64,000 nucleotides of DNA, taken from NCBI GenBank assembly GCA_037975125.1, contig JAJQOW010000014.1:4445065-4509064 (forward strand), read 5' to 3'. The stretch comes from Latrodectus hesperus (lineage: Eukaryota; Arthropoda; Arachnida; Araneae; Theridiidae). Below, one piece after another: positions 15,101 to 26,799 of this stretch (its first letter is position 1; each line of letters starts with the position of its first letter). The notes beneath the pieces were generated by a model. It was not told where the DNA came from. It did not search any database and worked only from the letters and a program-made list of their open reading frames with translations. The position numbers and the translations under genes are program-made.

Positions 15101-15420
15101 TGGGGCTATGGTGGCCTGGTTGGTTAAGGTAATGTTCTTATTCTTTGAAGTTAATGAGTTTGCATCCCATTTTAACTGAAGATCCATCATGTTCGCTAGA
15201 GTAGGCTGGCATACGTTAAATATGTTTTGACCACAATGCCTTCCAGGTGAAATGATATCTCTTGAAATGAGAGGCCAAATATTGTGGTTCTTCTACTTAG
15301 TCCCTGCTTCAACATCATGAAGACTTCACTCGGTTACTTCTATTTAACTGGTAGAGTCTAACTCAGGGCAAGGTGCAAGAAAGCACGCAACAGTAAATAA
15401 TTACATTCCAGGAGGACTTT
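15101..15420 (+). mobile_element. tRNA-derived SINE, second family, diverged
   Basis: The head begins near 15101 with GGCTATGGTGGCCTGGTTGG, which contains an A-box match (TGGCCTGGTTGG). It is followed about 45 bp later by GAGTTTGCATCCC at 15156-15168, a decayed B box (GGTTCGAATCC). The A-B spacing is that of a tRNA. The body extends through a less AT-rich region to about 15420. The right end is approximate. The body differs from that of the 14.5-kb SINE. Confidence 0.7.
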
Positions 15421-17512
15421 TTATAGCCTTATCTTCCTCTCGTTTGTAAGAAAATCTGGAGCGTTCCAAAACATCAACTCGAGCAAAGGTTCCTGCAAAA
15501 GCTTTGGTATTGATCTCCTGTTTTTCGACAGATACTGTGTTCGAGCTCAAGATTAGTACTTTTACAGAGGATACATACTATATATAAGATGTTATAACAC
15601 CGAATGCATTCTTTGAAGTTTAGACTTTGGAGCCAGTAAGAAGGCTTTAATAACAACTTAATGTGGTACCATTCTCGTTGGAAGACATTAAAACCGCGGC
15701 ATAATTTACGTACTTTTGCAGATTTTGCTGAACACCGAGGTTTTGAAATTACTCAAATTTTTTTATTGCACTCTAGAAGAGTGCACACATGGTTTTTTTC
15801 CACATTTGAGTTCTCAGTCCACAAAATTTTATTATTATTTAAATTTGTATCTCTAATCATAATCTAAATATTTTAAATATATTAATATTTATTGTTTCTA
15901 TGGTCTGAATGAAACTAACATATAAATATTTAAAAAAAAGAATTGGAATATTTTGAACATATTTTTTTATTATAATTTCACTGATATTTGCTTAACATTT
16001 TCCTATTAGTACCTAAATATGAATTCTTAGAAATAATATGAAATTACTGTGGGAAAATAATTTACTACTGATTTCACTATAAATACGTGTAGCAGTGAAG
16101 TTACTTTCCATTATATGAATAAGTAATTTAGATAGGAAAGTAATACTCTTATATTTTATAGTAAATAAACTATTGAATAAAAGTGTAATTTAAGAAATTT
16201 TAAATAAATTTTGTTTTATTAAAAATCGTTTTTTTAACTATTGAATTTTATTTGGAATAACATAAAATTTTTATGCTCAAATTTCAAATTTTCTCTGTAA
16301 GCAATTTCCATCTTATAACTAAAATACTGGAACAAATTTATTGTACTAGATTAGATAATTGAAGCAACGAATTTCCAAAATGATATTTACGACGAGTTCA
16401 GTATTTTATATATTTGGTTTCACCTTATAATCATAAAAATCTCCCTAATAATATTTTTGCTCTTGTAGTGTATTTAATGGTTAAAGTGTGTATGTTTATC
16501 TCTTTTTTTATAAATAAGTTCATTATAAAACAAGCATGACTGTATTAATTGCAAAATCATAAATTATTTTTCAATACTTTTTTTATGTAAACAATATAAA
16601 TATAATGTTTACACATAAGTTTCCTTAAAAAAGTTTCTTTAGTATCTTTGAATTAGAGAATAAGATATTCTTATCAAATTATCAAATAATGCTTAGATTC
16701 ACCAAAATAATCAATCAAGAAATCAGAAATATATTTTCTATTAACTGAGAAATATGTACTTAATGACTAAATTACATCTTTGTAGAAAATAAAACATGGA
16801 ATTCAATAAATTTACCATATTATAAAATCAAATAAATATGTATATTTTAAGGATAAATTTAAGAACGATAAAATTATATAAAAACGTTTCAAATGTATCG
16901 TTGATACTTTACATAATTTTTGTGCAGTTTAAATGCATGAAATGAAAAATAAAACTGTGCATGAAATATTTCGAAAACGATCATACCAACTATTTACCTG
17001 AAACTCATAAGAGAAAATATTTTCCAAAAAATGTGCATTGAATATATTATTTTTAAAATTGTTTCACTACAAGTTATGGTGACATATTTGCAATTTTTGA
17101 AGGTTTTCTCTATGTATATATTTACAAATGATTATTATAAAATATTTACAAAGGGAAATTTAATGTGTATAATGTTATACATAAAATGAACAAATATTTC
17201 TGATAATCATGAACAAAGGATTCATTAAAATGGATCTTTTTTACTAAATATAAAAGTAGTTTTGAAAAATAATGTTTTAAACACATATGAGTTAGCCATT
17301 TTATTAATATTTCTTTTTAACATTTTGTTAAAAACACAGGAAACTTAAAATAAATTTCAAAACATGTTAGTTAAAAAAGAAATTCTATTTTTTTCATTGA
17401 TTTTTTATCATTATGATAAAAATGCATAATTTTCATATTAAAGACAGTCATATATTGGGCAGTATAATTAAAGTATACCATACGTATTTGTATTTAAGGG
17501 AATAGAGAAAAA
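15421..17512. other. AT-rich DNA, nothing recognised
   Basis: A slightly GC-richer piece near 15430-15790 has two short ORFs on opposite strands without recognisable motifs. The remainder is plain AT-rich sequence. Confidence 0.5.
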
Positions 17513-17533
17513 CACACACACACACAAACACAA

Positions 17534-17611
<78 letters not shown>

Positions 17612-17671
17612 TAACAAAAACATACTTTGAATTATAAATATACATAATATACATACATACATACATATATA
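17513..17671. repeat. (CA)n-(TA)n and (CATA)n compound microsatellite
   Basis: About 45 bp of CA, then 50 bp of TA, a short unique piece, then CATA units near 17649-17671. It lies directly at the 3' side of the minus-strand LINE that follows and may derive from that element's tail. Confidence 0.95.
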
Positions 17672-18413
17672 TATAAATTTATATTTATCCTCCACCTGTC
17701 CTCGGCATCTCTGTCAATAAAAAGAGCTCAAAAGAAAAGTCTCAAAAGAATTGTGAGTCATAAACTTTAAAATTTCAGGGCAGTTCTTGAGGTGAGCAGC
17801 ATCGATATTCCATAATTGCACAGTGGACAATGAGTAGAATTATTGTTATTTTTGTCGTGTGCCAGCTAATCTGGCAACATGGGTTGCGCTGATCCACATT
17901 TCCAACTGAAACATATTTTGGTGTGGAGGCCGACTTCTAGACAAGTTGGGCGGCAATGACTAGAATTCATTACACCCATTCGATGCAGATGCTTTTACTG
18001 GTAAGCATGTCCAGTTGTCACCCGGAAATAAGCGACACCTGCAGCTAGTGGTAAGGAGCCTGGGATTTTATTGTTCCCATCAAGTAGAGTATTCCACTTC
18101 CTGTGCATCGTCATATCAGCATAAAGGAAAACTCTGTCATCATTTATTTTATTGAGAATTACACTTTTGATGTTACGCAAAGGCAAAGGGGAATTTTGCT
18201 GGATCATAAGGGAACCAGCTTTCGCAAGTCTGTCTGCTCATTTCTAAAAACATAGGAGCGTCTCGGGATCCATTGAAGAGCAACACGGTCCTTGATATTA
18301 ATAAGTTCGTGCAACTTCATTCTGCAAGAGTAGACAAGTGCATTATTATTATAATTTAGATTAATAATCGAAAGAATAGTAGCTTGTGAATCAACAAAGA
18401 AAAAATATTTGGA

Positions 18414-18638
18414 TCATTGATGAATCTTAATTTTTTCAATTGCAAGAATTATAGAAGCAATTTCGTCATCGAAATTATTGCAGTGTTTCCCCACAGGGCA
18501 GTTTATACTAAAATCTTTTGAGTACATTCCAGCACCAGCAATTGTTATAGCATTCTTTGCAGAACCATCGGTAAAAATATCGTACCAATCCTCAGAAGGG
18601 TATCTTCTATGAATTGTAGCCAGAGCAGCACTTTTCAA
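18414..18638 (-). pseudogene. RNase H domain of the LINE
   Basis: A 74-codon frame. IFTDGSAKNAITIAGAGMYS is the RNase H first catalytic Asp motif (TDGSK-type). FDDEIASIILAIEKI supplies the conserved Glu helix (xxAExxAIxxAL), with Asp-Glu retained. RNase H would remove the RNA strand after reverse transcription. It is separated from the RT fragment (18966-19295) by a linker frame at 18695-18928 and from the C-terminal block by further stops. Confidence 0.85.
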
Positions 18639-18965
18639 CTCACTCTTTTATGTGTACTGCTTTTTAACTTCCCAAACAAGATCTAGATGTAAGTCTAACC
18701 TGTCTCGATCCAAAGCAGGATTCCAATCCCCTGGGAAAAACTGGTGATCTGGTTTAGAGATATCATAATTATATAGAGATCATTAATAATTGAAAGAAAT
18801 GATCTGTGGGTTTTTAGTCTCTCAACCGATGGGCTGTAATTTAGTAGAAAATTTCTCTTTGTTCTAAAGATTCTTTCAACACGAATCATGGCATTTCTAT
18901 TACGTTTATTGATTAATTTAGATCTCAAGTGTCCTCTATCAATTGCAGTATCAATCTGCTTTTCT

Positions 18966-19295
18966 TCAAGTCAATTTTAAATCTAAGTGAATTTCCAAGT
19001 AAATAGTAGTTTTCCTATTAGGTTTTTTTCTTCTTTTATAGCTCAAATTAATATCACGATACTTGGAACAAAGGGAGAACAATTGGAAAGTTGTCTTATC
19101 AGTGTTTACTACTACATTATTTCCCTCAGCCCAAGAGCTTAGAACATTTGTGGCTCTTTGTAGAGCAAATCCCAGACCATCTATATGAGAACCAGTAGCA
19201 CTCATTACCATGTCATTGCAAACATTTGGGACAGCTTTTGAGGTATTGTCTATTACGTCATTGATCATAATATTAAATGGAAAAAGACTCAGCAC
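18966..19295 (-). pseudogene. RT palm fragment of the LINE
   Basis: A 109-codon frame covering the SVLSPLLFN-like block, the degraded YADD box (CNDM) and the NVLSSWAEGNN-NTDKT region. The loss of both consecutive Asp residues at the active site shows that no functional polymerase is encoded. Confidence 0.87.
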
Positions 19296-19482
19296 TGCAC
19301 CCTGAACTAAACCCTGTTTGGTCTAAAAGTACTTTGACACATTGTGGCCATATTTAACACTTATAAAGCGTTGATCAAGAAAGAAAACTCTGAATTATTT
19401 ATAAAAAGTTCCAATTATTCCATTTTTAATAAGTTTTTTAAGTAATATAGCTCTCCAAGCCTTATCAAAGCCATTTTTAAAT

Positions 19483-21663
19483 ATATATATTTGGCATGTA
19501 TGTATGGATGGATGTTATCATGATGTTATGTTACTTTAGTGTATCAAATTTTTAAAAAAATCATAGATAATGCTGTTAGAAATACAAATATTTATAAGTC
19601 CTTCGAAACATTTTATCACCTCTCAAAAATTATTTTATATATATACAAAATTTATTACTTAAACTCGAATAATTCAAAATCAAATTTTTATCATATGCTA
19701 TTTTATATTTTTTTCATAATATCTATTTATGAATAACAAAAAATGTAGTTTATGTTCTCCAAATAAAATAACATAAAGAAATTTGGTCATTCACAAAAAA
19801 ATGTGTTTTTTTCTAATAAATTGAAATTACAGTAACAAAAACTTCTTTAAAAAATAACTTTGTTTCTCACATCATTTGCAACAATAGACTATTATTTAAA
19901 ATGAAATATTAGTTGGAGATGAAAGATAGATAAAGCTTCATAAATTAAATGGTGTGATTGGAATTTAATGATTCTCCGCATTTAATAGCCTTCAGAATAG
20001 AAAGAAACTGATATTAAAATCTCGTTATGTCCAATTCATTTCGCTGTAGAGACATTTTGATTCAAATACTTCTAACATAGCTTACACAGTATAAAACATT
20101 TTATTGGATAATGAATAAATTTCTTGATATTTATGCTGATTTATTGTTGCTATATTACAAATTGATAGTTTGGAATGAATGTTGTGAAAAAACGTATTTT
20201 TGTTAATGATTAAATAAATAATTATTAAATAAGTAGTATTTATCGTGCTTCAAAATTAATGTTAATCTATTTTTATTTTCTGAATAGATGATTGCATTGT
20301 AGTTCATAAATGTTTAATTTTTGTAAAGCATTTTTTGAAATTAATTAATAATATATTTACTATCAATAAATTCGTATCATGTAACCAAAATACATTAATT
20401 TCTAAAAATGATTTTTGAATAAAACTAATATTAGTTTTAGACTAAAAATTATTTTATCATAAATAATTTCGTAAAAGTTAAGTAACTGTGGAATCCTTAA
20501 TTAAAAGTAAGCCTTAAAAATTAATTTTTATATTAGATATTTTCAACTTTTTGAATGTAAAAATTGAAAAATAAGTATAATTTTACCTTATATATGCTAA
20601 AAATAGTTCCACTTTTTTTACATGATCTAATGTAAAATTTGTTAATGCGTCTAAAAATACTGACTTCACATACATGATTGATATTTATCTTGTTCATTCT
20701 TATCATAAAATAAAATTAGTATGTGAAGTTTAAAATATCTTCTGAAATATTTCATTTTGATATAAATTATTTCCAGAGACTCATGATCATTATAAATTCA
20801 AAGAGTCGTGTCTTTCTAAAATTGTTTCTAATAAAGGAAATAGACATCGGCCTATATAAAATAACTCAAAAAAGATATTTCATTTCTTGAATAATATATA
20901 TTTGATTTTAATTTGTTTCGTGTAGCATCATATAGAAATCGATACCATAAGCAACAAGTAAAATGATAGTTTTTCGAAATAACTTTTCAAAGCTAATAAT
21001 ACTTGTATTGTCAGTGTACTCTGTGATAGTTTGATGCCAAATTTAATACATTTTTTTATATTTATCAAATGTATTACTACAATTTGTATTTCAGTATTTG
21101 GTGAATATATCTTTAAGAAATTGTTTTAAAAACCTTTAACGAAAAATGTTACAGAAAATAATCCCAATAGCCAAGTCAATTTTGTAGAAAATTTCCAACT
21201 TAATATAGACAATGCTTTGTGAAAGCAAAAATGTATTCATTAAACCATTACATATTTTGATTCAAACATTCTTTATTGAGAATATTATTATGGTAAAACA
21301 CTAACTTTTACAATCTATGCATATTTACAAATATATATGCATAATTTAAAATTAATGTATGAAATTCATATACTTTGTAACTAAGAAATATGTGATTAGC
21401 TATTCAACACAGGTCGATAGGTAATTCATTTATCTTAAATATTTGGCATGGAATGTTACTCTTTTTTGCTTATGATTCCAAATAAATTAATATATTACAC
21501 CTAATAACTTGTGAAACTTTTTTACAAGTTATAAATCCGTATTCTTATAAAATTCGCAAGTCCTAATTTATATCGAAAAATTTAATTATTATATTAAAAT
21601 AAATAATAAATATTTGAGTAGTATAGTTTTTCCGCTGTTTAATAATTTAGATTGCTTTAATAA
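19483..21663. other. AT-rich DNA with one dispersed short repeat
   Basis: Mostly featureless. A block at 20005-20042 has a second copy at 53450-53487. Confidence 0.6.
20005..20042 (+). repeat. Short dispersed repeat, copy 1
   Basis: Thirty-eight positions starting AAACTGATATTAAAA and continuing with CTCGTTAT match 53450-53487 with four differences, 33 kb away. Flanks are weakly similar for a few dozen bases, which suggests an old repeat family. Confidence 0.6.
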
Positions 21664-21951
21664 CTGCGGGTTTTGAGAGACTAACCCTTCGCCACAATAA
21701 GGGTGAAATTCTGCAAATCATTTATCGTTAACCAGTGGGTACCTTCAGGTCATGGAGGCATGTAGTATAACCCAGGCCCTATCAAAAGAATTTCGTTTTA
21801 CCGGTTGGGTCACATTCATACGTAATCTCTGGAGAAATGACAGAGAAAAGGATAAATCCATGTCGGAACTGGGATTTGTATCCGTGACCTACTGCACCGA
21901 AACGAGATTGAAGTCAGGAACTTTAACCATTCATCCATCGGTCGACATAAT
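21664..21951 (-). mobile_element. tRNA-derived SINE, old copy of the 14.5-kb family
   Basis: Aligns along its length, same orientation, with 14462-14775. Shared pieces include GACNAACCCT, CGCCACAA, TTATCGTTAACCAG-GGGTACCT and GACAGAGAAA on the plus strand. The B-box region reads GATTTGTATCC instead of GATTCGAACCC, so its polymerase III promoter is probably dead. A 68-codon plus-strand ORF over it (21752-21958) is an artefact. Confidence 0.8.
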
Positions 21952-22175
21952 GATTTAGAATCAAATTATATACGTAATTATGTATGTAAATTTAAATGCA
22001 TTTTTATGTCGAAATTAATTTTCATATACATAATTTATATACATGTGGCATTTACAGTTTATATAGCGTTTGCTTTCCGTGTGGCATTGTCGTTGGATTC
22101 AATATTGCGATGTAGAAGCTTAGCTTGGCCAGGATCTTTCTTTAAAAACATAATTTTTAGCGATGTCTTCACCTC

Positions 22176-22345
22176 AGTAATTTTTTTTTCCTTTTCATTT
22201 TTTTCTTCTTTTCTTTCTTTTCAGATACCTCTGAAATATTTTTATTCAGCAACATGTGTCATAAAAGGAAACCTTTTTGTCAATATGTTCTCAATAATAC
22301 TTCAGATTTGTGAACCTGTAATTGTGTTCACATGAGCCTGAATAA
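22176..22345 (+). other. Intron-like 3' splice acceptor followed by an AATAAA site
   Basis: A long pyrimidine tract (22180-22222) ends in TTTCTTTTCAG at about 22224, an excellent metazoan acceptor. The following 110 bp are open in one frame and stop at TGA near 22335, with AATAAA immediately after. This has the layout of a terminal exon, but no protein family is recognisable and pyrimidine tracts arise by chance in AT-rich DNA. Confidence 0.25.
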
Positions 22346-22399
22346 AAAAAAAGAATGAAGTTTCTTCCATTGCGTCTCTTTTGAGTATGTGTGAGTTAA

Positions 22400-22470
22400 T
22401 ATTTTTTTTCTTTTTCACAGGATTCTGATGACACCAAAGCGATCTTTCACGTGTAAGAGTACTAGATACA
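22400..22470 (+). other. Second splice-acceptor-like site with a tiny candidate exon
   Basis: TTTTTTTTCTTTTTCACAG ends at about 22421. The next bases read DSDDTKAIFHV then stop. This could be the last few codons of a gene lying mostly outside the window, or chance. A GTGTAAGA donor-like word overlaps the end of this frame. Confidence 0.22.
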
Positions 22471-24381
22471 CTATTGTAGGATTACGATTTAGGCTTTGCG
22501 TCATTTTTAAGTTAACTGGAGTTCTTAATCTTCCCACGTAACATAATTTACTACTCTAAAGTATGTAGTCTTTAGAATAGAGCAATAATTTATCTGCCTG
22601 TATATGTGTCTGAATTCAAATTTTTAACTGATTCTTTTTATTAACTGAATTTTAACTTCAAAATAGTTTTTAAAAATCTATTTTCTGATTATGCATATAA
22701 TCACCATCGAAATATATTTTAAGAAGATAAATTCTTATATTCAGAATGAAAACTTCTTAAAATAACTTCTCCAATAAAAATGTAAATATTTTTTTTAATT
22801 TCTCTGGTATAATATTAAATTTGAATATAATTTGTTGAGTGTAATGTAGGATTGAATATGATGGTAATATAAGCATGTAATTTGTTATTTTCTTTTAACA
22901 GCTAAAGAAATTTAGAAATAATTAATTCCTTTGCTGAGGAAAATACTTTTAAAATAAATGAGCTTAACTATTTACAGGTATTAAAAGCATTAATTTAATA
23001 ATCTTCATATCTTCTTGAATCTCTGGGAAGGCAATTATCTGAATATAAACTGCATCAGTACCTCAAAATAGTGGTTTATAGAAATTCATAAAAATGTTTT
23101 ATAACGCATAATCTTTTCTTTCAATACATTGATACTGATTTTAAAGCGAAATCACTTATGAAGAGGATAACACTTGATGCATGTAAAATTAAATATGTTT
23201 TAGATCTATAAGTTTGGTTCAGCAGTATTACATGTTTTTGTTTAGAAGTACCATGAAAATGTCAATATATCAAATAAAATATCTAATTTTGACTAAAATG
23301 TTATTTTTTTTTAATAAAAATTACTATTTTTCAATAAATATGGTCCAATCAAAGTGTAGAAATGGCATTCCTTATTAAAGGTTATAACAGAAGATAATAA
23401 CTATTCCCTTTTTTTGTCCTAAACTTCCAGTTAATATTATAAATTGGTAACATTTTCCCCTCATTGCTTACTACGCGGTAATTAAATTTTGTTTTGGAAT
23501 TACTTTAATTATTTGATATAAAGTCGTAAGATAAAATACTTTCTACATGACATATATCATATTATAAATGGTTACAATTCGATTTTGTACGGTACTTTTA
23601 TTCTATATAGGGTAATTTTTAGGTGGCACATGTGGCAGCATAAATATGTATCAAGATAGTTAAACTCTGTTTTTTTTATTGCTAAACTTTAAAAATCAGT
23701 AAATATTTTTCAACACGCACTCCGTTTACATCGATAATTCGTTTTTAAAAATAAAATATATCATGCCCTGGCTTTTTAAATATTTAATCTTGCATTATAA
23801 AACTTTTGTAGACTATAACTAAAGTACTCTATGATGCATTTAATTATGTTTAAATAATGATGATTTAACAATGTAGAAAGCGAAAATATTTGCATTTGAA
23901 TCCTCAACCTGCAAATATTTAAGTTATCTGTACTTTTTTTCATTGTTGTAAATAATTATAAAATATATTATTTAATTTTTAATCACTTTCCTTTTCATTA
24001 CGATTTATTATAGAAGTCACTTACTTTCGCTTAGAATTTATTACAGAAGTCAAAATGCACTAAGCAAGTTAGTTACCACTATTATTATAGTGGCGGTGAA
24101 TTGTAATCAGAAGATCAGTCATTTTGCTACGAAGGTATATTAATATAATGAAGAAAAATTAGAAAATACGAGGTTATTTAAGATATTGTTTTGAAATTAA
24201 AAATTATTTTAAAATTAATACAATATTTAAAATAATATAGACATAAAAGTCAAAATAACTAGAAATTACAATGAAATCGGAATCGTGTATTGTTGTGTAA
24301 TTAAATATCGCTATCATAGAGTGTTTGCAAATAATCTTTTGAATTCAAACAATATGTTATTTTTTTCAAAATTGCGTTATA
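22471..24381. other. AT-rich DNA, nothing recognised
   Basis: No coding, repeat-end or RNA-gene signal was found. Confidence 0.55.
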
Positions 24382-24735
24382 TATTTATTATTTTTCTTCC
24401 CTTATTTAAACCAGGAAATAGATGCAGAAAAACTGGCTTTGCTTTTGTAATTAAAAATTATATTTAATTTCATCATAAAATTACCAATCCTTTTACATCC
24501 ATACAAAATGTTTTTTACATGCGTTATTTCATATATTTAAGGATTATTAACAAAATAGTTAAATATAAACATTGTATTCCTAATTTACATTAATTAATTA
24601 AAATAACAAAATAATTTTTCCACGGTAAAAATCTAAAGACTAAAAAAATAATTTATGAAAAAACGACTTACGGGAGAAACTACTATCACTAGACCGGCCA
24701 ATTTTGAGAATTTCGAAAACCTGCTTAGCTCATTG
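24382..24735 (+). repeat. Diverged direct duplication, copy A
   Basis: Aligns collinearly with 24901-25241. Shared landmarks in order are TTTATTATTTTTCTTCC, AATTAAAAATTA, CATAAAATTA, TTTTTTACATG, AATAATTTATGAAAA-like, and CTTGCTTAGCTCATT-like. Many substitutions and small indels imply considerable age. Confidence 0.75.
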
Positions 24736-24900
24736 TTTCAAAGTTATTTACACAATTAGATTCAGAATGAATTCGGGCATGGATGCGTGAAATTCAGCTT
24801 GTAAAGCAATCCTAAACTACCAAAATATACTTATTTCTTTTATAAATCAGAGGAAGTGAACCAAGACCATCAGTAGCTTTGCATATCTTTGGATATTCTG

Positions 24901-25241
24901 TATTTATTATTTTTCTTCCTAAATCCAAACCTGAAAACACATTCAACTGAAACAAACTGAACTGGTTTGCTTTTTAATTAAAAATTACTTTTAATTTAAT
25001 CATAAAATTATCAACTAACTTACACACATACATTTTTTACATGTGCTATTTCAAATATTTAAACAATACTATTAACATCGTTACATACCCACGTGGTATT
25101 CATAGTTTACAGTGATTAAAGTAATTAGATGAGTGGTACCACAAGAAAAATATTGACTGGAAGAATAATTTATAAAAAACATCGACTGTTCTATCACTTA
25201 GGCTTCCTATTTTGTGGATTAGCAAACTTGCTTAGCTCATT
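24901..25241 (+). repeat. Diverged direct duplication, copy B
   Basis: Second copy of the 24382-24735 block, about 165 bp downstream of it in direct orientation. No ORF, terminal inverted repeats or tRNA boxes distinguish it, so its nature (segmental duplication or an unknown repeat) is open. Confidence 0.75.
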
Positions 25242-25859
25242 CATTAAGCATTATTTCGCCAACCCAGAATGACACATGTTATAGAAGTACATATCATAAT
25301 TTTCAGTTCAAGAACTTTCTGAAGATTCGATTACTTAAACTTTGCCGCTGTGCAGTCTCGGGGATACAGTAGAATATCAGATTTGGCTCGAGAAATTAGT
25401 AGAACGACAAATTTGAATAATGAGAAGATTTTTGCTTGCATTGTGGAATTCTGGCTCTCATCTCATGCATTTCTGTATTTTCTGCATTTTTTTCTGCCAA
25501 ATTTTGAGTCCTTAAGCCCGCCACACACGATAGGATTTTTCACTTGGATTTGTTGAAGGGGGTAGAAAGTAATTAAGCACACACTTCCCTCAAATTCTGC
25601 TGACCACAGTAGGGGAGGCACATATGGTGTAGTAAGTTATTTTTAAGGGTGCCAATTTTCAACATTTATTGCTTTTGGCTTAAAATGTGTGCCTTGTAAA
25701 TGGAAATCAAAAGTCGCTAAAAATTTCAATCATTTAAATGAGTTTTTCGGTCACTTTTATGACTTGGCGTATTTATGTGTCTTTTTAGTTTTATTGTTAT
25801 ACTCATTTGTGTGCTTGTAACGTCTGCCATTAAATGTTATCATAGTAAGTTAAGTAACA

Positions 25860-26170
25860 TGAGTAAATTAGGCACAGAAGTATTATTGGCTGTTGCTTTG
25901 GACTGTGATGATGATGAAAATAATACAAACAATAAAAAATTGGTTGCTCCAAAGTGAAATTCTTTCACATCTAAATTTGATTACAGAAATACAGTCGGAA
26001 GACAAATATTTCGTTAATTACATGAGGATGAATGAAAAATTGTATGCAAAGTTGTTGGATAAGGTAACACCTTTCATTATAAGAAAATATACATCCATGC
26101 TCTCATCTTTAAGTTCTCATGAACCATTGAGTACAACTTAGCGCTTTCTGCCAAGCGGTATTAACTAAAG
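25860..26170 (+). pseudogene. Harbinger-type transposase, N-terminal remnant
   Basis: Translation from ATG 25860 gives a short acidic leader. After a single frameshift near 25955 it gives EILSHLNLITEIQSEDKYF, NYMRMNEKLYAKLLDKVTPF and then RFLPSG after an in-frame stop (about 26141-26160). These fit the conserved N-terminal region of Harbinger nucleases (D-x-x-x-F-x-NY-x-RM, then LRFLATG). The downstream DDE nuclease core is not found before 26449, so that part appears deleted. Confidence 0.82.
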
Positions 26171-26448
26171 AGCCACATTAGTACATCAAAAAGTTTATCT
26201 ACCGAGTATTAATTATCATTATTTATTAGTAGATGTAAAATCAATTATTAATTTGTTATCTATTATCCAAATATTCTTAGATTTTAAAATATGTTCTTAA
26301 ATGATTTTTAAATAAAAGGGAAACAAATTAACATTTAACAAATGATAAATCATGACTGAAAGTGCATTTAATTTCAATTTCTCTTAAAGGTAAATAATTT
26401 TCTTTTGTTATTATTAATAAATTTATTATTTTTAATTATCTAATTTTA

Positions 26449-26799
26449 TTATTGTTTAATTGTATAAAGAAGATACTTCAGCACGTGGAATCGCAATTTC
26501 GTCCAGAAATGATATATATTCATAGTACCATAAAGTCGGACATAGGCATCCTCCGTGTTTACACCTCTTTTTCGATTCATTGATTTTTCTCTTTTATAGG
26601 CTCTACGGAGGGCATTAATTTTTTCCTTTACTTCATTAATTGAAGCCTTTTCATCCATCTTCTTATATATTTCTAATACTTTTTCATAAGCTAACTTTCT
26701 TTTTATTTTATTTGTGTAATCGACAGTCATTATTTGCCACAAACAATGCTCATCTTTATAGACTTCAATAAATTCCTGCAATATTTGCTTCATGGACAT
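26449..26799 (-). CDS. MADF/Myb-SANT-like DNA-binding protein of the Harbinger element
   Basis: An uninterrupted 116-codon ORF from ATG to stop. Residues 7-22 (LQEFIEVYKDEHCLWQ) and the following DYTNKIKRKLAYEKVLEIY match the MADF pattern: an aromatic and acidic first helix, C-x-W, D-Y-x-x-x, then A-x-x-x-I. KINALRRAYKREKSM is the third basic helix. In PIF/Harbinger elements such a protein partners the transposase, binds the ends and carries it to the nucleus. It is convergent with the broken transposase gene. Expression is unknown. The intact frame could be chance preservation or recent loss of the partner. Confidence 0.75.
   Translation of the reverse strand: MSMKQILQEFIEVYKDEHCLWQIMTVDYTNKIKRKLAYEKVLEIYKKMDEKASINEVKEKINALRRAYKREKSMNRKRGVNTEDAYVRLYGTMNIYHFWTKLRFHVLKYLLYTIKQ

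Larger units (their letters stand above)
17690..19482 (-). mobile_element. 5'-truncated non-LTR retrotransposon with RT and RNase H (I-group-like)
   Basis: On the minus strand the copy begins inside the reverse transcriptase at about 19482, with GFDKAWRAILLKKL, the domain A motif with its catalytic Asp. QGLVQGAVLSLFPFNIMIND (about 19250-19310) is the GxPQGSVLSPxLF motif. The expected YADD reads CNDM, so the active site is lost. NVLSSWAEGNNVVVNTDKT (about 19100-19145) is the post-catalytic W-KxxxxKT block. An RNase H domain follows (18414-18638), then a C-terminal block VAYFRVTTGHAYQ (about 17995-18050). RT plus downstream RNase H points to the I group. Stops separate the blocks, so it is dead. 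No ORF1 or endonuclease is present, consistent with incomplete reverse transcription. Confidence 0.88.

Noticed and set aside
22006..22335. 109-codon ORF with a hydrophobic start as a membrane protein
   Set aside because: It crosses a long pyrimidine tract that itself encodes Phe/Ser runs. No family motif is seen and it is probably chance.
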